Source: JBBROS01 sp963792675
GTDB taxonomy: Bacteria > Pseudomonadota > Alphaproteobacteria > Acetobacterales > Acetobacteraceae
DNA length: 64,000 nt
NCBI GenBank assembly: GCA_963792675.1
Contig: CAWBWT010000002.1
Location: forward strand, 1,612,001-1,676,000
Direction: 5' to 3'
In this document: positions 38,471-47,932 of the stretch, piece after piece
How the letters are laid out: the number at the start of each line of letters is the position of its first letter
Numbering within the stretch: position 1 is the stretch's first letter
Notes under the pieces: model-generated
What the model was told of the DNA's origin: nothing
The model's input: the letters and a program-made list of their open reading frames with translations, nothing else
The model's database searches: none
Position numbers and translations under genes: made by a program

Positions 38471-39211
38471 TTAAAACACCAGCTCCGCATGCAGCCGCCG
38501 CAGCACCGCGAGGTCCCCCTCGCGCGACAGGCGGTGCTCGGCGTCCTTGATCAGCGTCAGCTGCACGTCGGCGCTCTCCACCCGCTCCGCCAGCCGCAGC
38601 GACGTTTCCCACGGCACGTCCGGATCCCGTTGCCCGTGCAGCAGCCGCACCGGGCAGCCGATCCGGAGCGGGCCGCGCAGCAGCAGGTGGTCGCGCCCTT
38701 CCTCGATCAACCGCAGCGTGATCGGCGTGGGCTCGCCGTATTGGGACGGTACCAACAGCATGCCGTCCTGGCGCAACCGCTCGCGCTCGGCCGGCATCAG
38801 CGCGTCCCACATCAGGTCCTCGGTGAAGTCGGGGGCGGCGGCGATGCCAATCAGGCCGGCCATCCGCTCGGGCCGCGCCAGCGCGAGCAGCAGCATGATC
38901 CAGCCGCCCATGCTGGAACCGACCAACACCAGCTTCCCCGTCGTCAGCCGGTCGATCAGCAGCAAGGCGTCGGCCGCCCAGCGGCCGATAGTGCCGTCGG
39001 TGAAGGCACCCTCGCTCGCGCCGTGCCCGGAATAGTCGAGCCGCAGGCAGGCCGTGCCGCGCTCCGCGCACCAGGCCTCGACCGCCAGCGCCTTCGATCC
39101 GGTCATGTCGCTGCGGAACCCCGGCAGGAACACCGTGGTCGGGCCGCGGCCGGTTGTGTGCGCCCAGGCCAGGTGGATGCCGTCGCCGCGGTCGAGCCGG
39201 TCATGCTGCAT
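38471..39211 (-). CDS. Alpha/beta hydrolase
   Basis: 246 residues from the ATG at 39211. Nucleophile elbow GSSMGG (in LVLVGSSMGGWIMLLLALA), the preceding DYSGHGASEG segment, the acid in HGQRDPDVPWE and the catalytic His in DAEHRLSREGD give a complete Ser-Asp-His triad. The length and sequence resemble the esterase or lipase-like hydrolases of the ABHD10/palmitoyl thioesterase group, but specificity is unknown. Upstream in-frame ATGs at 39235 and 39265 overlap or approach the divergent glycosyltransferase start and are less likely. Confidence 0.85.
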   Translation of the reverse strand: MQHDRLDRGDGIHLAWAHTTGRGPTTVFLPGFRSDMTGSKALAVEAWCAERGTACLRLDYSGHGASEGAFTDGTIGRWAADALLLIDRLTTGKLVLVGSSMGGWIMLLLALARPERMAGLIGIAAAPDFTEDLMWDALMPAERERLRQDGMLLVPSQYGEPTPITLRLIEEGRDHLLLRGPLRIGCPVRLLHGQRDPDVPWETSLRLAERVESADVQLTLIKDAEHRLSREGDLAVLRRLHAELVF

Positions 39212-39249
39212 CGGATGGTCCTTGTACCTGTGCATGGTATAGCGCCGCG

Positions 39250-40392
39250 ATGGCGTCGCTCCCACCCGAGACCACCATCCTCCAAGTGTTGCCGCGGCTC
39301 GAGGCCGGCGGGGTGGAGCGCGGCACGGTCGAGATGGCGCAGGCCATCGCCGGCGCCGGCGGCCGCGCGCTGGTGGCGAGCGCCGGCGGACGCCTGGTCG
39401 GCGCGGTCGAGCGGGCAGGGGGGCGGCATGTCACGATGCCGCTTGCGGGCAAGGACCCGCTGACGATCTGGCGCAACGTCGGCCGGCTGGCCGGGCTCGT
39501 GCAGTCGCAACAGGTCGGCATCGTCCACGCCCGGTCGCGGGCGCCGGCCTGGTCCGCCTGGCTCGCTGCCCGACGGACCGGCGCGCATTTCCTGACCACC
39601 TACCACGCGCCGTATTCCGAGAACGGGCCGGGCAAGCGCGCCTATAATGCGGTGATGGCGCGCGGCGAGCGGGTGATCGCCATCAGCCGCTACGTCGCCG
39701 ACCTCGTCGCCGAGCGCCACGCGGTCGACCCGGCCCGCATCCGCGTCATCCCGCGCGGCGTGGACCCGGTGCTGTTCGACCCGGCCGCCGTTTCGGGCGA
39801 CCGCATCGCCCGGCTGGCGCGCGCCTGGCGCCTGCCGGATGCGGCGCCGGTGGTGATGCTGCCGGCCCGGCTCAGCCGCTGGAAGGGTCAGAGCGTGCTG
39901 ATCCGGGCGATGGCGGCGATGCAGCACGACACCGCCCTCTGCGTGCTGCTCGGCGACGGCCGGCCGGGCTTCGTGCGCGAGCTGACCGAACACGCGCACC
40001 GGCTCGGCGTCGCGGACCGCCTGCGCCTGGTCGGTCATTGCGACGACATGCCGGCCGCGCTGAAGCTGGCAACCGTCGCGGTGTCGGCGTCCACCGCGCC
40101 CGAGGGCTTTGGCCGCGCGGTGATCGAGGCGCAGGCGATGGGCTGCGCCGTCGTCGCCAGCAACCATGGCGGGGCGGCCGAGACGGTGCAGGACCTCGTT
40201 ACCGGCTGGCACGTGCCGCCGGGGGACCCGCAGGCATTGGCGGCGGTGCTCGACCATGCCTTGGCGATGCGCCCGGACGATCTCGCCGCGCTGGGGGCAC
40301 GGGCCCGCGCCAGCGTGCTCGAATACTACACGGTCGCCCGGATGCAGGCGGCAACGCTCGACGTCTACCGCGAGCTGCTGTGTTCGGCCTGA
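39250..40392 (+). CDS. Glycosyltransferase family 4 protein
   Basis: 380 residues. GT-B fold with ILQVLPRLEAGGVERGTVEM at the N-terminus, HARSRAPAWSAWLAARRTGA and a C-terminal donor-binding domain. The latter has VMLPARLSRWKGQSVLIRAM and the EX7E-like EGFGRAVIEAQAMGCAVV motif. Most likely a lipopolysaccharide or exopolysaccharide glycosyltransferase using a nucleotide sugar. It is followed after 12 bases by a family 9 glycosyltransferase, which supports a cell-surface glycan role. Confidence 0.9.
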   Translation: MASLPPETTILQVLPRLEAGGVERGTVEMAQAIAGAGGRALVASAGGRLVGAVERAGGRHVTMPLAGKDPLTIWRNVGRLAGLVQSQQVGIVHARSRAPAWSAWLAARRTGAHFLTTYHAPYSENGPGKRAYNAVMARGERVIAISRYVADLVAERHAVDPARIRVIPRGVDPVLFDPAAVSGDRIARLARAWRLPDAAPVVMLPARLSRWKGQSVLIRAMAAMQHDTALCVLLGDGRPGFVRELTEHAHRLGVADRLRLVGHCDDMPAALKLATVAVSASTAPEGFGRAVIEAQAMGCAVVASNHGGAAETVQDLVTGWHVPPGDPQALAAVLDHALAMRPDDLAALGARARASVLEYYTVARMQAATLDVYRELLCSA

Positions 40393-40404
40393 CATGGGGC
40401 TGAC

Positions 40405-41313
40405 ATGAACGTCCTCGTGATCAAGCTCGGGGCGCTGGGTGACGTGGTGCTGGCGTTCCAGCCGTTCGCCGACATCCGCGCCCATCATTCCGCCGACCGC
40501 ATCACGCTGCTGACGACGCCGCCATTCGCCGGGCTGCTGGGGGCGAGTCCGTGGTTCGACGAGGTCCGGGTGGATGCGCGGCCGTCCTGGTGGAACCTGC
40601 CCGGGGTGCTGGCCCTGCGCCGCGAACTGCGCGGGTTCGACCTCGTCTACGATCTGCAGACCAGCGGCCGGTCGTCGCGCTATCATGCGCTTGCGGGCCG
40701 GCCGGCCTGGTCCGGCATCGCCCCCGGCGCCAGCCTGCCGCACGACAATCCCGGCCGCAACGCGATGCACACGCTCGAGCGGCAGCGTGACCAGCTGGCG
40801 ATGGCGGGGGTACCGCCGGGGCCGCCGGTGGAGCTGGGCTGGCTGACCCGGCGGGCGCCGTTCGTGCCGCCGCCCTATGCGGTGCTGGTGCCCGGCGCCG
40901 CGGCGCACCGGCCGGACAAGCGCTGGCCGGCCGAACAGTTCGGCGAGCTGGCGGCGCTGCTGGAAGGGCTCGGGCTCACGCCGGTGGTGGCCGGCGCCGC
41001 GTCGGAGCGCCCGCTCGCCGATGCCATCCGCCGCGCCTGCCCGGTCGCCGTGGACCTGACCGGCCGGACCAGCTTGCCGGAGCTGGCGGGCCTGGCCGCC
41101 GGGGCGGCGTTCGCGGTCGGCAACGACACCGGGCCGATGCACCTGGCCGCCGCGGTCGGCTGCCCCGGTGTCGTGCTGTTCGGCGCCGGCAGCGACCCGG
41201 CGCTGACCGCGCCGCGCGGCCGCATGCAGGTGCTGCGCGCGCCGCATCTGGCCGACCTTCCGCTCGCAAGGGTTGCGGCGGCGCTGCCGCAGGCCCATAC
41301 GGTTCGGCCCTGA
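40405..41313 (+). CDS. Glycosyltransferase family 9 (heptosyltransferase-like) protein
   Basis: 302 residues. MNVLVIKLGALGDVVLAFQP is the typical GT9 N-terminus. DLVYDLQTSGRSSRYHAL and the donor-site VLVPGAAAHRPDKRWPAEQF and VGNDTGPMHLAAAVGCPGVV match ADP-heptose:LPS heptosyltransferases. Member of a two-gene unit with the GT4 gene. In organisms lacking heptose, GT9 enzymes can have other substrates. Confidence 0.9.
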   Translation: MNVLVIKLGALGDVVLAFQPFADIRAHHSADRITLLTTPPFAGLLGASPWFDEVRVDARPSWWNLPGVLALRRELRGFDLVYDLQTSGRSSRYHALAGRPAWSGIAPGASLPHDNPGRNAMHTLERQRDQLAMAGVPPGPPVELGWLTRRAPFVPPPYAVLVPGAAAHRPDKRWPAEQFGELAALLEGLGLTPVVAGAASERPLADAIRRACPVAVDLTGRTSLPELAGLAAGAAFAVGNDTGPMHLAAAVGCPGVVLFGAGSDPALTAPRGRMQVLRAPHLADLPLARVAAALPQAHTVRP

Positions 41314-41341
41314 AAACCTCCTATCCGACACGGAACCCGCC

Positions 41342-43310
41342 ATGCCCGCCATTACCCTTCCCGACGGTTCGATCCGACGCTTCGATGCGCCGGTCACCGG
41401 CACGGACGTGGCGGCGGCGATCGGCCCGGGCCTCGCCAAGGCGGCGCTGGCGATGCAGGTGGACGGCGCGCTGCAGGACCTGGCGCGGCCGATCGAGCAC
41501 GACGCGAGCCTGCGTTTCATCACGAGGCGCGATCCGGAAGCGCTGGAGATGATCCGCCACGACACCGCGCACGTGCTGGCCGAAGCGGTGCAGGCGCTTT
41601 ACCCCGGCACCCAGGTGACGATCGGGCCGCCGATCGAGAACGGCTTCTACTACGATTTCGCCCGCAACGAGCCGTTCAAGCCGGACGATTTCGCGGCCAT
41701 CGAGGCCAAGATGCGGGAGATCGTGGCCCGCAACAGCCCGTTCGAGCGCGAGGTGTGGGACCGCGACGAGGCGATCCGGTTTTTCGAGGAACGGGGAGAG
41801 CGCTACAAGGCCGAGCTGATCCGCGATTTGCCGGCGGACCAGGTCATCACGTTCTATAAACAAGGCAATTGGATCGACCTTTGCCGCGGCCCGCATATGC
41901 GCGGCACCGGGGACGTCGGCACCGCGTTCAAGCTGATGAAGGTAGCGGGCGCTTATTGGCGCGGCGACCACCGCAACGCCATGCTGAGCCGCATCTACGG
42001 GACCGCCTGGCGCGACGGCAAGGAGCTCGACGCCTACCTGCACCAGCTGGAGGAGGCCGAGCGCCGCGACCATCGCCGCATCGGCCGCGAGATGGACCTG
42101 TTCCACATCCAGGAGGAAGCGACCGGCTCGGTGTTCTGGCACCCGAAGGGCTGGCGGCTGTATCGCGCCGCCGAGGACTACATGCGCCGCCGCTTGGACG
42201 CGAACGGCTACCAGGAGGTGCGCTCGCCGCAACTGGTGGACCGCCGGCTTTGGGAAGCGAGCGGGCATTGGGACAACTACAAGGAGAACATGTTCATCGC
42301 CCGGGTCGAGGACGAGGACACGACCCTCGCGCTGAAGCCGATGAACTGCCCCTGCCACGTGCTCATTTTCCGGGATCGGTTGCGCTCCTACCGCGAGCTG
42401 CCGCTGCGGATGGCGGAGTTCGGCGCCTGCCATCGCTACGAGCCGAGCGGCGCGTTGCACGGCATCATGCGGGTGCGAGCCTTCACCCAGGACGACGCCC
42501 ACATTTTCTGCACCGAAGACCAGATCGCGCCGGAGACGGTGGCCTTCGTCGAGTTGCTCTCGAGCGTTTACCGCGATTTCGGATTCGACGAGTTTCCGGG
42601 TGAAGTTCTCCGACCGTCCGGCGACGCGCGCCGGGTCGGACGAGGTCTGGGACCGGGCCGAGGGCGCGCTGAAGGCGGCCTGCTCGATCGCCGGGGTCGA
42701 GTACGAGCTGAACCCGGGCGAGGGCGCGTTCTACGGCCCGAAGCTCGAATTCGTGCTGCGCGACGCGATCGGGCGGGACTGGCAATGCGGCACCTTGCAG
42801 GTCGATTTCGTGCTGCCGGAGCGGCTCGATGCCACCTACATCGCCGAGGATAGCAGCCGGCAGCGGCCGGTGATGCTGCACCGGGCCATCCTCGGCAGCT
42901 TCGAGCGATTCCTCGGCATCCTGATCGAGCAGTACGCCGGCCGGTTCCCGCTGTGGCTGGCGCCGGTGCAGGTCGTGGTCGCCTCGATCGTGACCGATGC
43001 GGCGGGCTACGCCGACGAGGTCGCGGCCGCCCTGCGCGCCCGCGGGCTGGTGGTACGAGCGGACACCCGTAACGAGAAGATAAATGCCAAGGTGCGCGAG
43101 CACAGCCTGGCGCACGTCCCGGTGCTGCTGGTGGTGGGGCGGCGCGAAGCCGAGGCACGGACGGTGGCCGTTCGCCGCCTGGGCAGCGACGGGCAGGAAA
43201 TGGCGTCGCTCGACGATGTTGTCGTCCGTCTTGCACAGGAAGCGATGCCTCCCGATCTCATTCGTGTTGAATCTGGCGCCGCGCCGGTTCAAGACTACGC
43301 CAAACACTAA
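41342..43310 (+). CDS. thrS: Threonine-tRNA ligase, one frameshift
   Basis: Class II synthetase that charges tRNA-Thr. TGS domain (MPAITLPDGSIRRFDAPVTG), SAD editing domain with HDTAHVLAEAVQALYPGTQV, and YKQGNWIDLCRGPHMRGTGD are present. The catalytic core has motif 2 (RYEPSGALHGIMRVRAF), ADIFCTE-like sequence and motif 3 (HRAILGSFERFLGILIE), followed by the anticodon-binding domain. The frame breaks at 42593-42595, where an extra T changes DEFRVKFSDRP. Removing one T gives 655 residues, a normal length. Confidence 0.95.
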
Positions 43311-43343
43311 CGTCCATAGGAGAGTCCAATACCCCGAGGTCCC

Positions 43344-43868
43344 ATGCCCAACTCCACGCCGTCCCGCGACGGACCGCGCGTGAACGAGGATATCCGCGTA
43401 CCCCAGGTGCGCCTGATCGACGCCGAAGGCGAGATGCAGGGCGTGATGTCCGCCCGCGACGCGTTGCTGCGTGCCTACGCGGTCGGCATGGACCTGCTGG
43501 AGATCAGCCCGAACGCGGATCCGCCGGTTTGCAAGATCCTCGACTACGGTAAGTACAAGTACGAGCTGCAGAAGAAGAAGAACGAGGCGAAGAAGCGGCA
43601 GCGCGTGATCGAGATCAAGGAGATCAAGGTCCGCCCGAACATCGACGAGAACGACTACGAAGTGAAGATGCGGGCGATGAAGAAATTCATCGAGGAAGGC
43701 GACAAGGTCAAGGTCACCCTCCGCTTCCGCGGCCGCGAAATGGCGCACCAGGACATCGGCATCAAGGTGCTCGAGCGCATCCGCGCCGAACTCGAAGTCA
43801 CGACCAAGGTCGAGCAGATGCCGCGAATGGAAAACCGGCAGATGATCATGGTGCTGAGCCCGCGCTAG
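43344..43868 (+). CDS. infC: Translation initiation factor IF-3
   Basis: 174 residues. VNEDIRVPQVRLIDAEGEMQ, GMDLLEISPNADPPVCKILDY, GKYKYELQKKKNEAKKRQRV and IKVRPNIDENDYEVKMRAMKK are IF-3 hallmarks. The factor binds the 30S subunit and checks initiator tRNA and start codon. The N-terminus starts with ATG and has a 12-residue serine/proline-rich lead. rpmI and rplT, which follow infC in many bacteria, are absent. The next 270 bases are repeats. Confidence 0.96.
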   Translation: MPNSTPSRDGPRVNEDIRVPQVRLIDAEGEMQGVMSARDALLRAYAVGMDLLEISPNADPPVCKILDYGKYKYELQKKKNEAKKRQRVIEIKEIKVRPNIDENDYEVKMRAMKKFIEEGDKVKVTLRFRGREMAHQDIGIKVLERIRAELEVTTKVEQMPRMENRQMIMVLSPR

Positions 43869-43939
43869 CGGGTTCGTGCCGCGGTTCGCGAGAGCACAGC
43901 AAGCCAGACCAGCCCGCGGCAGACCACGCCCCACTACGC

Positions 43940-44105
43940 CATCCCAGGGCTTGACACCCCACTACGTCATCCCCGGGCTTGGCCCCCCAGAACGTCATCC
44001 CCGGGCTTGATCCCCAGAACGTCATCCCCGGGCTTGACCCGGGGATCTGGCGCGAGCGGCCATGGAGTGGCCCAGTCGAGAGATGGCCGGATCAAGTTCG
44101 GCCAT
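43940..44105. repeat. Tandem palindrome array downstream of infC
   Basis: Four units begin with CATCCC at 43940, 43968, 43996 and 44023, spaced 28, 28 and 27 bases. The first three have the left arm (CATCCCCGGGCTTG) but lack a matching right arm. The fourth (44024-44046) is a complete palindrome, ATCCCCGGG and CCCGGGGAT. A second palindrome of the GGCCGGA type with one mismatch lies at 44083-44105. The 275-base gap between infC and tarD holds no gene. Confidence 0.85.
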
Positions 44106-44143
44106 GACGTCCTCTGTAGGCGGCCGTGAACCCGTCTGGGCGG

Positions 44144-45304
44144 TTATGACGCGAGCGCGCTCATCTGCGCATACAAGTCGGATTTGCCCTCGAACCCGAT
44201 CCCGGCCAGTTCCGGCATGACGATGTGCCCGTCCTCGACCCGCACCGTGTCGGGGAAGCCGCCATAGGGCTGGAACAGGTCCGGGTAGCTCTCGTTGCCG
44301 CCCAGCCCCAGCCCGGCGGCGATGTTGAGCGACATCTGGTGCCCGCCATGCGGAATGCAGCGCGAGGTCGACCAGCCGGCGACCCGGATGGCGTCCAACG
44401 TGCGCAGGTACTCGCAGAGCCCGTACGACAGCGCGCAATCGAATTGCAGCCAGTCGCGGTCCGGCCGCATGGCGCCGTAGCGCAGCAGGTTGCGGGCGTC
44501 CTGGTGGCTGAACAGGTTCTCGCCCGTCGCCATCGGCCCCGGGTAGAACTCGGCCAACGCTGCCTGCAACTGGTAGTCCAGCGGGTCGCCGGCCTCCTCG
44601 TACCAGAACAGCGGATACTCCCGCAGCATCTTCGCGTAAGCGATCGCCGTTTCCAGGTCGAACCGGCCGTTGGCGTCGACCGCGAGCTGCGCGTCCGAGC
44701 CGATCTCGGTCAGCACCGCCTCGATCCGCGACCGGTCCTCCTCGATCGAGGCGCCGCCGATCTTCATTTTCACCACGGAGTAGCCGCGGTCCAGGTAGGA
44801 GCGCATCTCGCCGCACAAGGCGCCCAGGTCCTTGCCGGGGTAGTAGTAGCCGCCGGCGGCGTAAACGAACACGCGCGGGTTGGCGGCGCGTCCTTCCCGC
44901 TCGGCCAGCAAGCGGAACAGCGGCTTGCGCTCCAGCTTGGCGCGGGCGTCCCACAGCGCCATGTCGATCGTGCCGACCGCGACCGAGCGCTCGCCGTGGC
45001 CGCCGGGCTTCTCGTTGGACATCATCGCCGCCCAGGCGCGGTGCGGATCGAGGATGCCGTGCTCGTCCAGCAGCGAGGCCGGGGGCGCCTCCATCAAGCG
45101 CGGCGCGAACCGCTCGCGGATCAGCCCGCCCTGGCCGTAACGGCCGTTGCTGTTGAAGCCGTAACCGATGACGGTCTTGCCGTCGCGCTTCTCGTCGGTG
45201 ACGACGGCGACCAAGCTCGTCGTCATTTTCGAGAAATCGATGTAGGCGTTGCGGATCGGCGAGCTGATCGGCCGGGTGATCTCGCGGACGTCGGTGATGC
45301 GCAT
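44144..45304 (-). CDS. tarD: D-tartrate dehydratase
   Basis: 386 residues of the enolase superfamily. The sequence matches the D-tartrate dehydratase group closely: MRITDVREITRPISSPIRNA, YIDFSKMTTSLVAVVTD, GYGFNSNGRYGQGGLIRERF, the Lys motif VVKMKIGGASIEEDRSRIEA, metal ligands LAVDANGRFDLET and EEAGDPLDYQ, and CIPHGGHQMSLNIAAGLGLGG with the catalytic His. It should convert D-tartrate to oxaloacetate. The start at 45304 is chosen at the conserved MRITDVRE. Preceded by the FMN-dependent dehydrogenase gene in the same orientation. Confidence 0.92.
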   Translation of the reverse strand: MRITDVREITRPISSPIRNAYIDFSKMTTSLVAVVTDEKRDGKTVIGYGFNSNGRYGQGGLIRERFAPRLMEAPPASLLDEHGILDPHRAWAAMMSNEKPGGHGERSVAVGTIDMALWDARAKLERKPLFRLLAEREGRAANPRVFVYAAGGYYYPGKDLGALCGEMRSYLDRGYSVVKMKIGGASIEEDRSRIEAVLTEIGSDAQLAVDANGRFDLETAIAYAKMLREYPLFWYEEAGDPLDYQLQAALAEFYPGPMATGENLFSHQDARNLLRYGAMRPDRDWLQFDCALSYGLCEYLRTLDAIRVAGWSTSRCIPHGGHQMSLNIAAGLGLGGNESYPDLFQPYGGFPDTVRVEDGHIVMPELAGIGFEGKSDLYAQMSALAS

Positions 45305-45314
45305 CGGGCGCTCC

Positions 45315-46406
45315 TCAGTAACGGTGGCCGGCAACCTCGAGCAGCGGGAAGGCGCTCAACGCGTGCGGCGGCGTCACCGCCTCGACCGCGCGCAGGTAGC
45401 TGCGGTCGAGTTCGGCGAAGCTGGTGACGCCGAGCAGGCCGAGGCACTCCACGACTTCGTATTCCAGTAGCTCGATCACCCGGTCGATCCCCTCGGCGCC
45501 GCCGGCAGCCAGGCCGTAGCAATAGAGCCGGCCCATGCAGACGAGGTCGGCGCCCATCGCAATCGCCTTCACGATGTCGCTGCCGCGGCTCACCCCGCCA
45601 TCGACGATCACTAGCGCCCGGCCGGCGACCGCGTCCAGCACCTCGGCCAGCACCTCCATCGACCCGGCGCCGTGGTCGAGCTGCCGGCCGCCATGGTTGC
45701 TGACGTAGACGCCGTCCACGCCCAGCTCGCAGGCCCGCGCCGCGTCCTCGGCGGTGGCGATGCCTTTGAGGAACAGCTTGATGCGGTGCTTGTCGCGGAA
45801 CCGGGCGATGTCGTCCCAGCCGAGCCGCGCCTGGAACTCCATGCCGGGCGAGCGGGCGCGCCAGGGCTTGGTGAAGCGCTTGGCGATGTCGCGCTCGCGC
45901 CGGCTGTAGAGGGCGCTGTCCACCGTGATGCAGAACGCATCCCAGCCGGTGTCCACCACCCGGCGCACATGGTCGTCCACCCAGTCATGGTCGCCGCGGA
46001 CGTAGAGCTGGAACACTTTCGGCCCGGTCGCGGCGGCGGCTACCACTTCCAACTTCGGCTCGCTGACGGAGCTGAGGAAGAACGGCACCCCCGCCATGCC
46101 GGCGCCGCGCGCCACCGTCTCGCCGCCGCCGGCGCCGATCTGCTCCAACCCGCCGACGGGGGCCAGCGCCACCGGCAGGCGGATGGTGTGGCCGAGGAAT
46201 TGCGTCGTGGTGTCCACCTCGTCGACCGATTGCAGCACGCGCGGGCGGAAGCCGATGCGGTCGAAGGCGAGGCGGTTGCGGCAGACGGTGGTCTCGGTCG
46301 CGGTGCCGCCGACCAGGTAGTCCCAGATGTTCTGGTTGAGGTTGATCCGGGCGGCGGCGACCACCTCGTGCAGCACCTGGAAGCGTTCCTCGAAGCCATT
46401 GCTCAT
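45315..46406 (-). CDS. FMN-dependent alpha-hydroxy acid dehydrogenase/oxidase
   Basis: 363 residues, TIM barrel of the lactate/mandelate dehydrogenase and glycolate oxidase family. PVALAPVGGLEQIGAGGGET, VFQLYVRGDHDWVDDHVRRV, FLKGIATAEDAARACELGVD, GVYVSNHGGRQLDHGAGSME with the catalytic His, and VDGGVSRGSDIVKAIAMGAD are present. It oxidises a 2-hydroxy acid to a 2-oxo acid. Gene order with tarD (10 bases apart) and a TRAP transporter suggests a tartrate-related or hydroxy-acid substrate. The start at 46406 follows GGAGACAAG. Confidence 0.9.
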   Translation of the reverse strand: MSNGFEERFQVLHEVVAAARINLNQNIWDYLVGGTATETTVCRNRLAFDRIGFRPRVLQSVDEVDTTTQFLGHTIRLPVALAPVGGLEQIGAGGGETVARGAGMAGVPFFLSSVSEPKLEVVAAAATGPKVFQLYVRGDHDWVDDHVRRVVDTGWDAFCITVDSALYSRRERDIAKRFTKPWRARSPGMEFQARLGWDDIARFRDKHRIKLFLKGIATAEDAARACELGVDGVYVSNHGGRQLDHGAGSMEVLAEVLDAVAGRALVIVDGGVSRGSDIVKAIAMGADLVCMGRLYCYGLAAGGAEGIDRVIELLEYEVVECLGLLGVTSFAELDRSYLRAVEAVTPPHALSAFPLLEVAGHRY

Positions 46407-46425
46407 GGGCCTTGTCTCCTCAAGG

Positions 46426-46442
46426 CCAGGGCTCCGCCCTGG
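46426..46442. repeat. GC-rich palindrome upstream of the FMN dehydrogenase gene
   Basis: CCAGGGC and GCCCTGG pair around TCC, followed by ACCCGCTGGGGCCGGCGG. The downstream part resembles the reverse complement of the elements at 32861 and 38371. The position is in the 183-base gap between the dehydrogenase start and the dctM stop. Confidence 0.6.
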
Positions 46443-46512
46443 ACCCGCTGGGGCCGGCGGTCTCAGACCCGCACAACTGGACTTCAAACCTCCCGTCGAC
46501 AGCGGGGTCAAG

Positions 46513-46582
46513 GGCGGAGTGGTCCAAGGTTCCGCCTGTCTGACTTTAGACAGGTGGAATGACCACGGAGGGGGCGCCCAGG
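46513..46582 (-). repeat. Oriented 3-prime element, copy 2
   Basis: Same conserved flanks as copy 1 at 38399. Here the inner part forms a near-perfect 12-base hairpin, TTCCGCCTGTCT and AGACAGGTGGAA around GACTTT (46530-46559). The outer GTGGTC (46519-46524) pairs with GACCAC (46561-46566). It lies 6 bases after the dctM stop on the minus strand, matching the position of copy 1 relative to its gene. Confidence 0.78.
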
Positions 46583-46588
46583 CCTACT

Positions 46589-47932
46589 CTACGGACAGAT
46601 ATACCCTGTGCCGCCCGGCGCCTTGAAGCAACCCACGCTCTCCGGGAACAACGCCTTCGGCAGGAACAGGATGGCGTCCGGCACGAAGATGGTGAACGCG
46701 ATCACTGCGAAGAACACGGCGTAGATCGGCACCGAGGCCCGCAGCGCGGTCGGGAACCGGGTGCCGACGAACTTCGACGCCATCAGCAACGCGAGCCCAT
46801 AGGGCGGCGTGATCAACCCGAAGGCCAGCGTCACGATCAGCACGACGCCCATGTGCACCGGGTTGATCTCGGCGGCCTCGGTCAGTTGCGTGACCACCGG
46901 CATGAAGATGATGATCGCCGGGATCGGCTCGATGAAGTCGCCGACGATTACGAACACCAGCACCAGCAGGAACATGATCGCCATCGGGTCGGTGCCGGCC
47001 ACGCTGCCGATCCAGCCCGCGACCACGATCGGGCCGCGCAGGTAGGCGACCAGCCAGCCGAACGCCGAAGCGGCGGCGATGGTGATCAGCGGCAGGCTGA
47101 ACACCAGCCCGGCCTGGATGAAGTCGCGCGGCAGCTCCCGCCAATGGCCGGGCTTCAGCAGCGGCAGCACGACCAGGAGGATGTAGGCGACGGCGACCAC
47201 GCCGGCCTCGGTCGGGGTGAACCAGCCGGTCAGGATGCCGCCGAGCAGGATCCCGGGGATCAGCATCGGTAGCGCCGCCCGGCGCCCGGCGGTGCCGAGC
47301 TGTCCCAAGGTTGCGCGCGGCCGCCGGAAGCCGACCGGGCCGAAGAAGTAGCAGTACAGCATCAGCCCGAACCCGATCAGCAGGCCGGGCACGATGCCGC
47401 CCAGGAACAGCCCGGCGATCGAGACATTGCCGATCGCCCCGTACACCACCGCCATGATGGAGGGCGGCACCAAGGCGGCGATGGTGCTGGCCGCGGCGAT
47501 CAGCGCGGCCACGAACTCCGGCCGGTAGCCCTCCCGGGCCATCGGCGCCGCCATGGTGCGGGACAGCACCGCGACGTCGGCCGACGAGGAGCCGGACATG
47601 CCGGAAAAGAACATGCTGAACACGGTCGTCACCTGCGCCAGGCCGCCGCGCACGTGGCCCACGAGTGCCTGCGACAGGTCGGCGATGCGTACCACGACAT
47701 TGGCCGACGTCATCAACTCGCCGACGAGGAGGAAAAATGGAATCGCCATCAGGCTCTCGGAGTCGATGCCGTTGAACAACTGCCCGGCCATCGACTGGAA
47801 GCTGATCGGCGTCAGCGCGGTGCCGACCATCACGCCGGCGATCAAACTGAACGCCACCGGCACGCCCATGTAGCCGAGCGTCAGGAACAGCGCCGTCATG
47901 GCGCCGAGGATCAGCGCGTTCTCGGCGACCAT
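46589..47932 (-). CDS. dctM: TRAP transporter large permease (DctM)
   Basis: 447 residues with 12 or so transmembrane helices. GVPVAFSLIAGVMVG, SIDSESLMAIPFFLLVGELM-like sequence (here GIDSESLMAIPFFLLVGELM), GGLAQVTTVFSMFFSGMSGS, and IAALVPPSIMAVVYGAI are typical of DctM. It uses the sodium or proton gradient to drive uptake with the DctQ and DctP partners. The C-terminal 15 residues (CFKAPGGTGYICP) are unusual. Start immediately follows the dctQ stop. Confidence 0.92.
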   Translation of the reverse strand: MVAENALILGAMTALFLTLGYMGVPVAFSLIAGVMVGTALTPISFQSMAGQLFNGIDSESLMAIPFFLLVGELMTSANVVVRIADLSQALVGHVRGGLAQVTTVFSMFFSGMSGSSSADVAVLSRTMAAPMAREGYRPEFVAALIAAASTIAALVPPSIMAVVYGAIGNVSIAGLFLGGIVPGLLIGFGLMLYCYFFGPVGFRRPRATLGQLGTAGRRAALPMLIPGILLGGILTGWFTPTEAGVVAVAYILLVVLPLLKPGHWRELPRDFIQAGLVFSLPLITIAAASAFGWLVAYLRGPIVVAGWIGSVAGTDPMAIMFLLVLVFVIVGDFIEPIPAIIIFMPVVTQLTEAAEINPVHMGVVLIVTLAFGLITPPYGLALLMASKFVGTRFPTALRASVPIYAVFFAVIAFTIFVPDAILFLPKALFPESVGCFKAPGGTGYICP

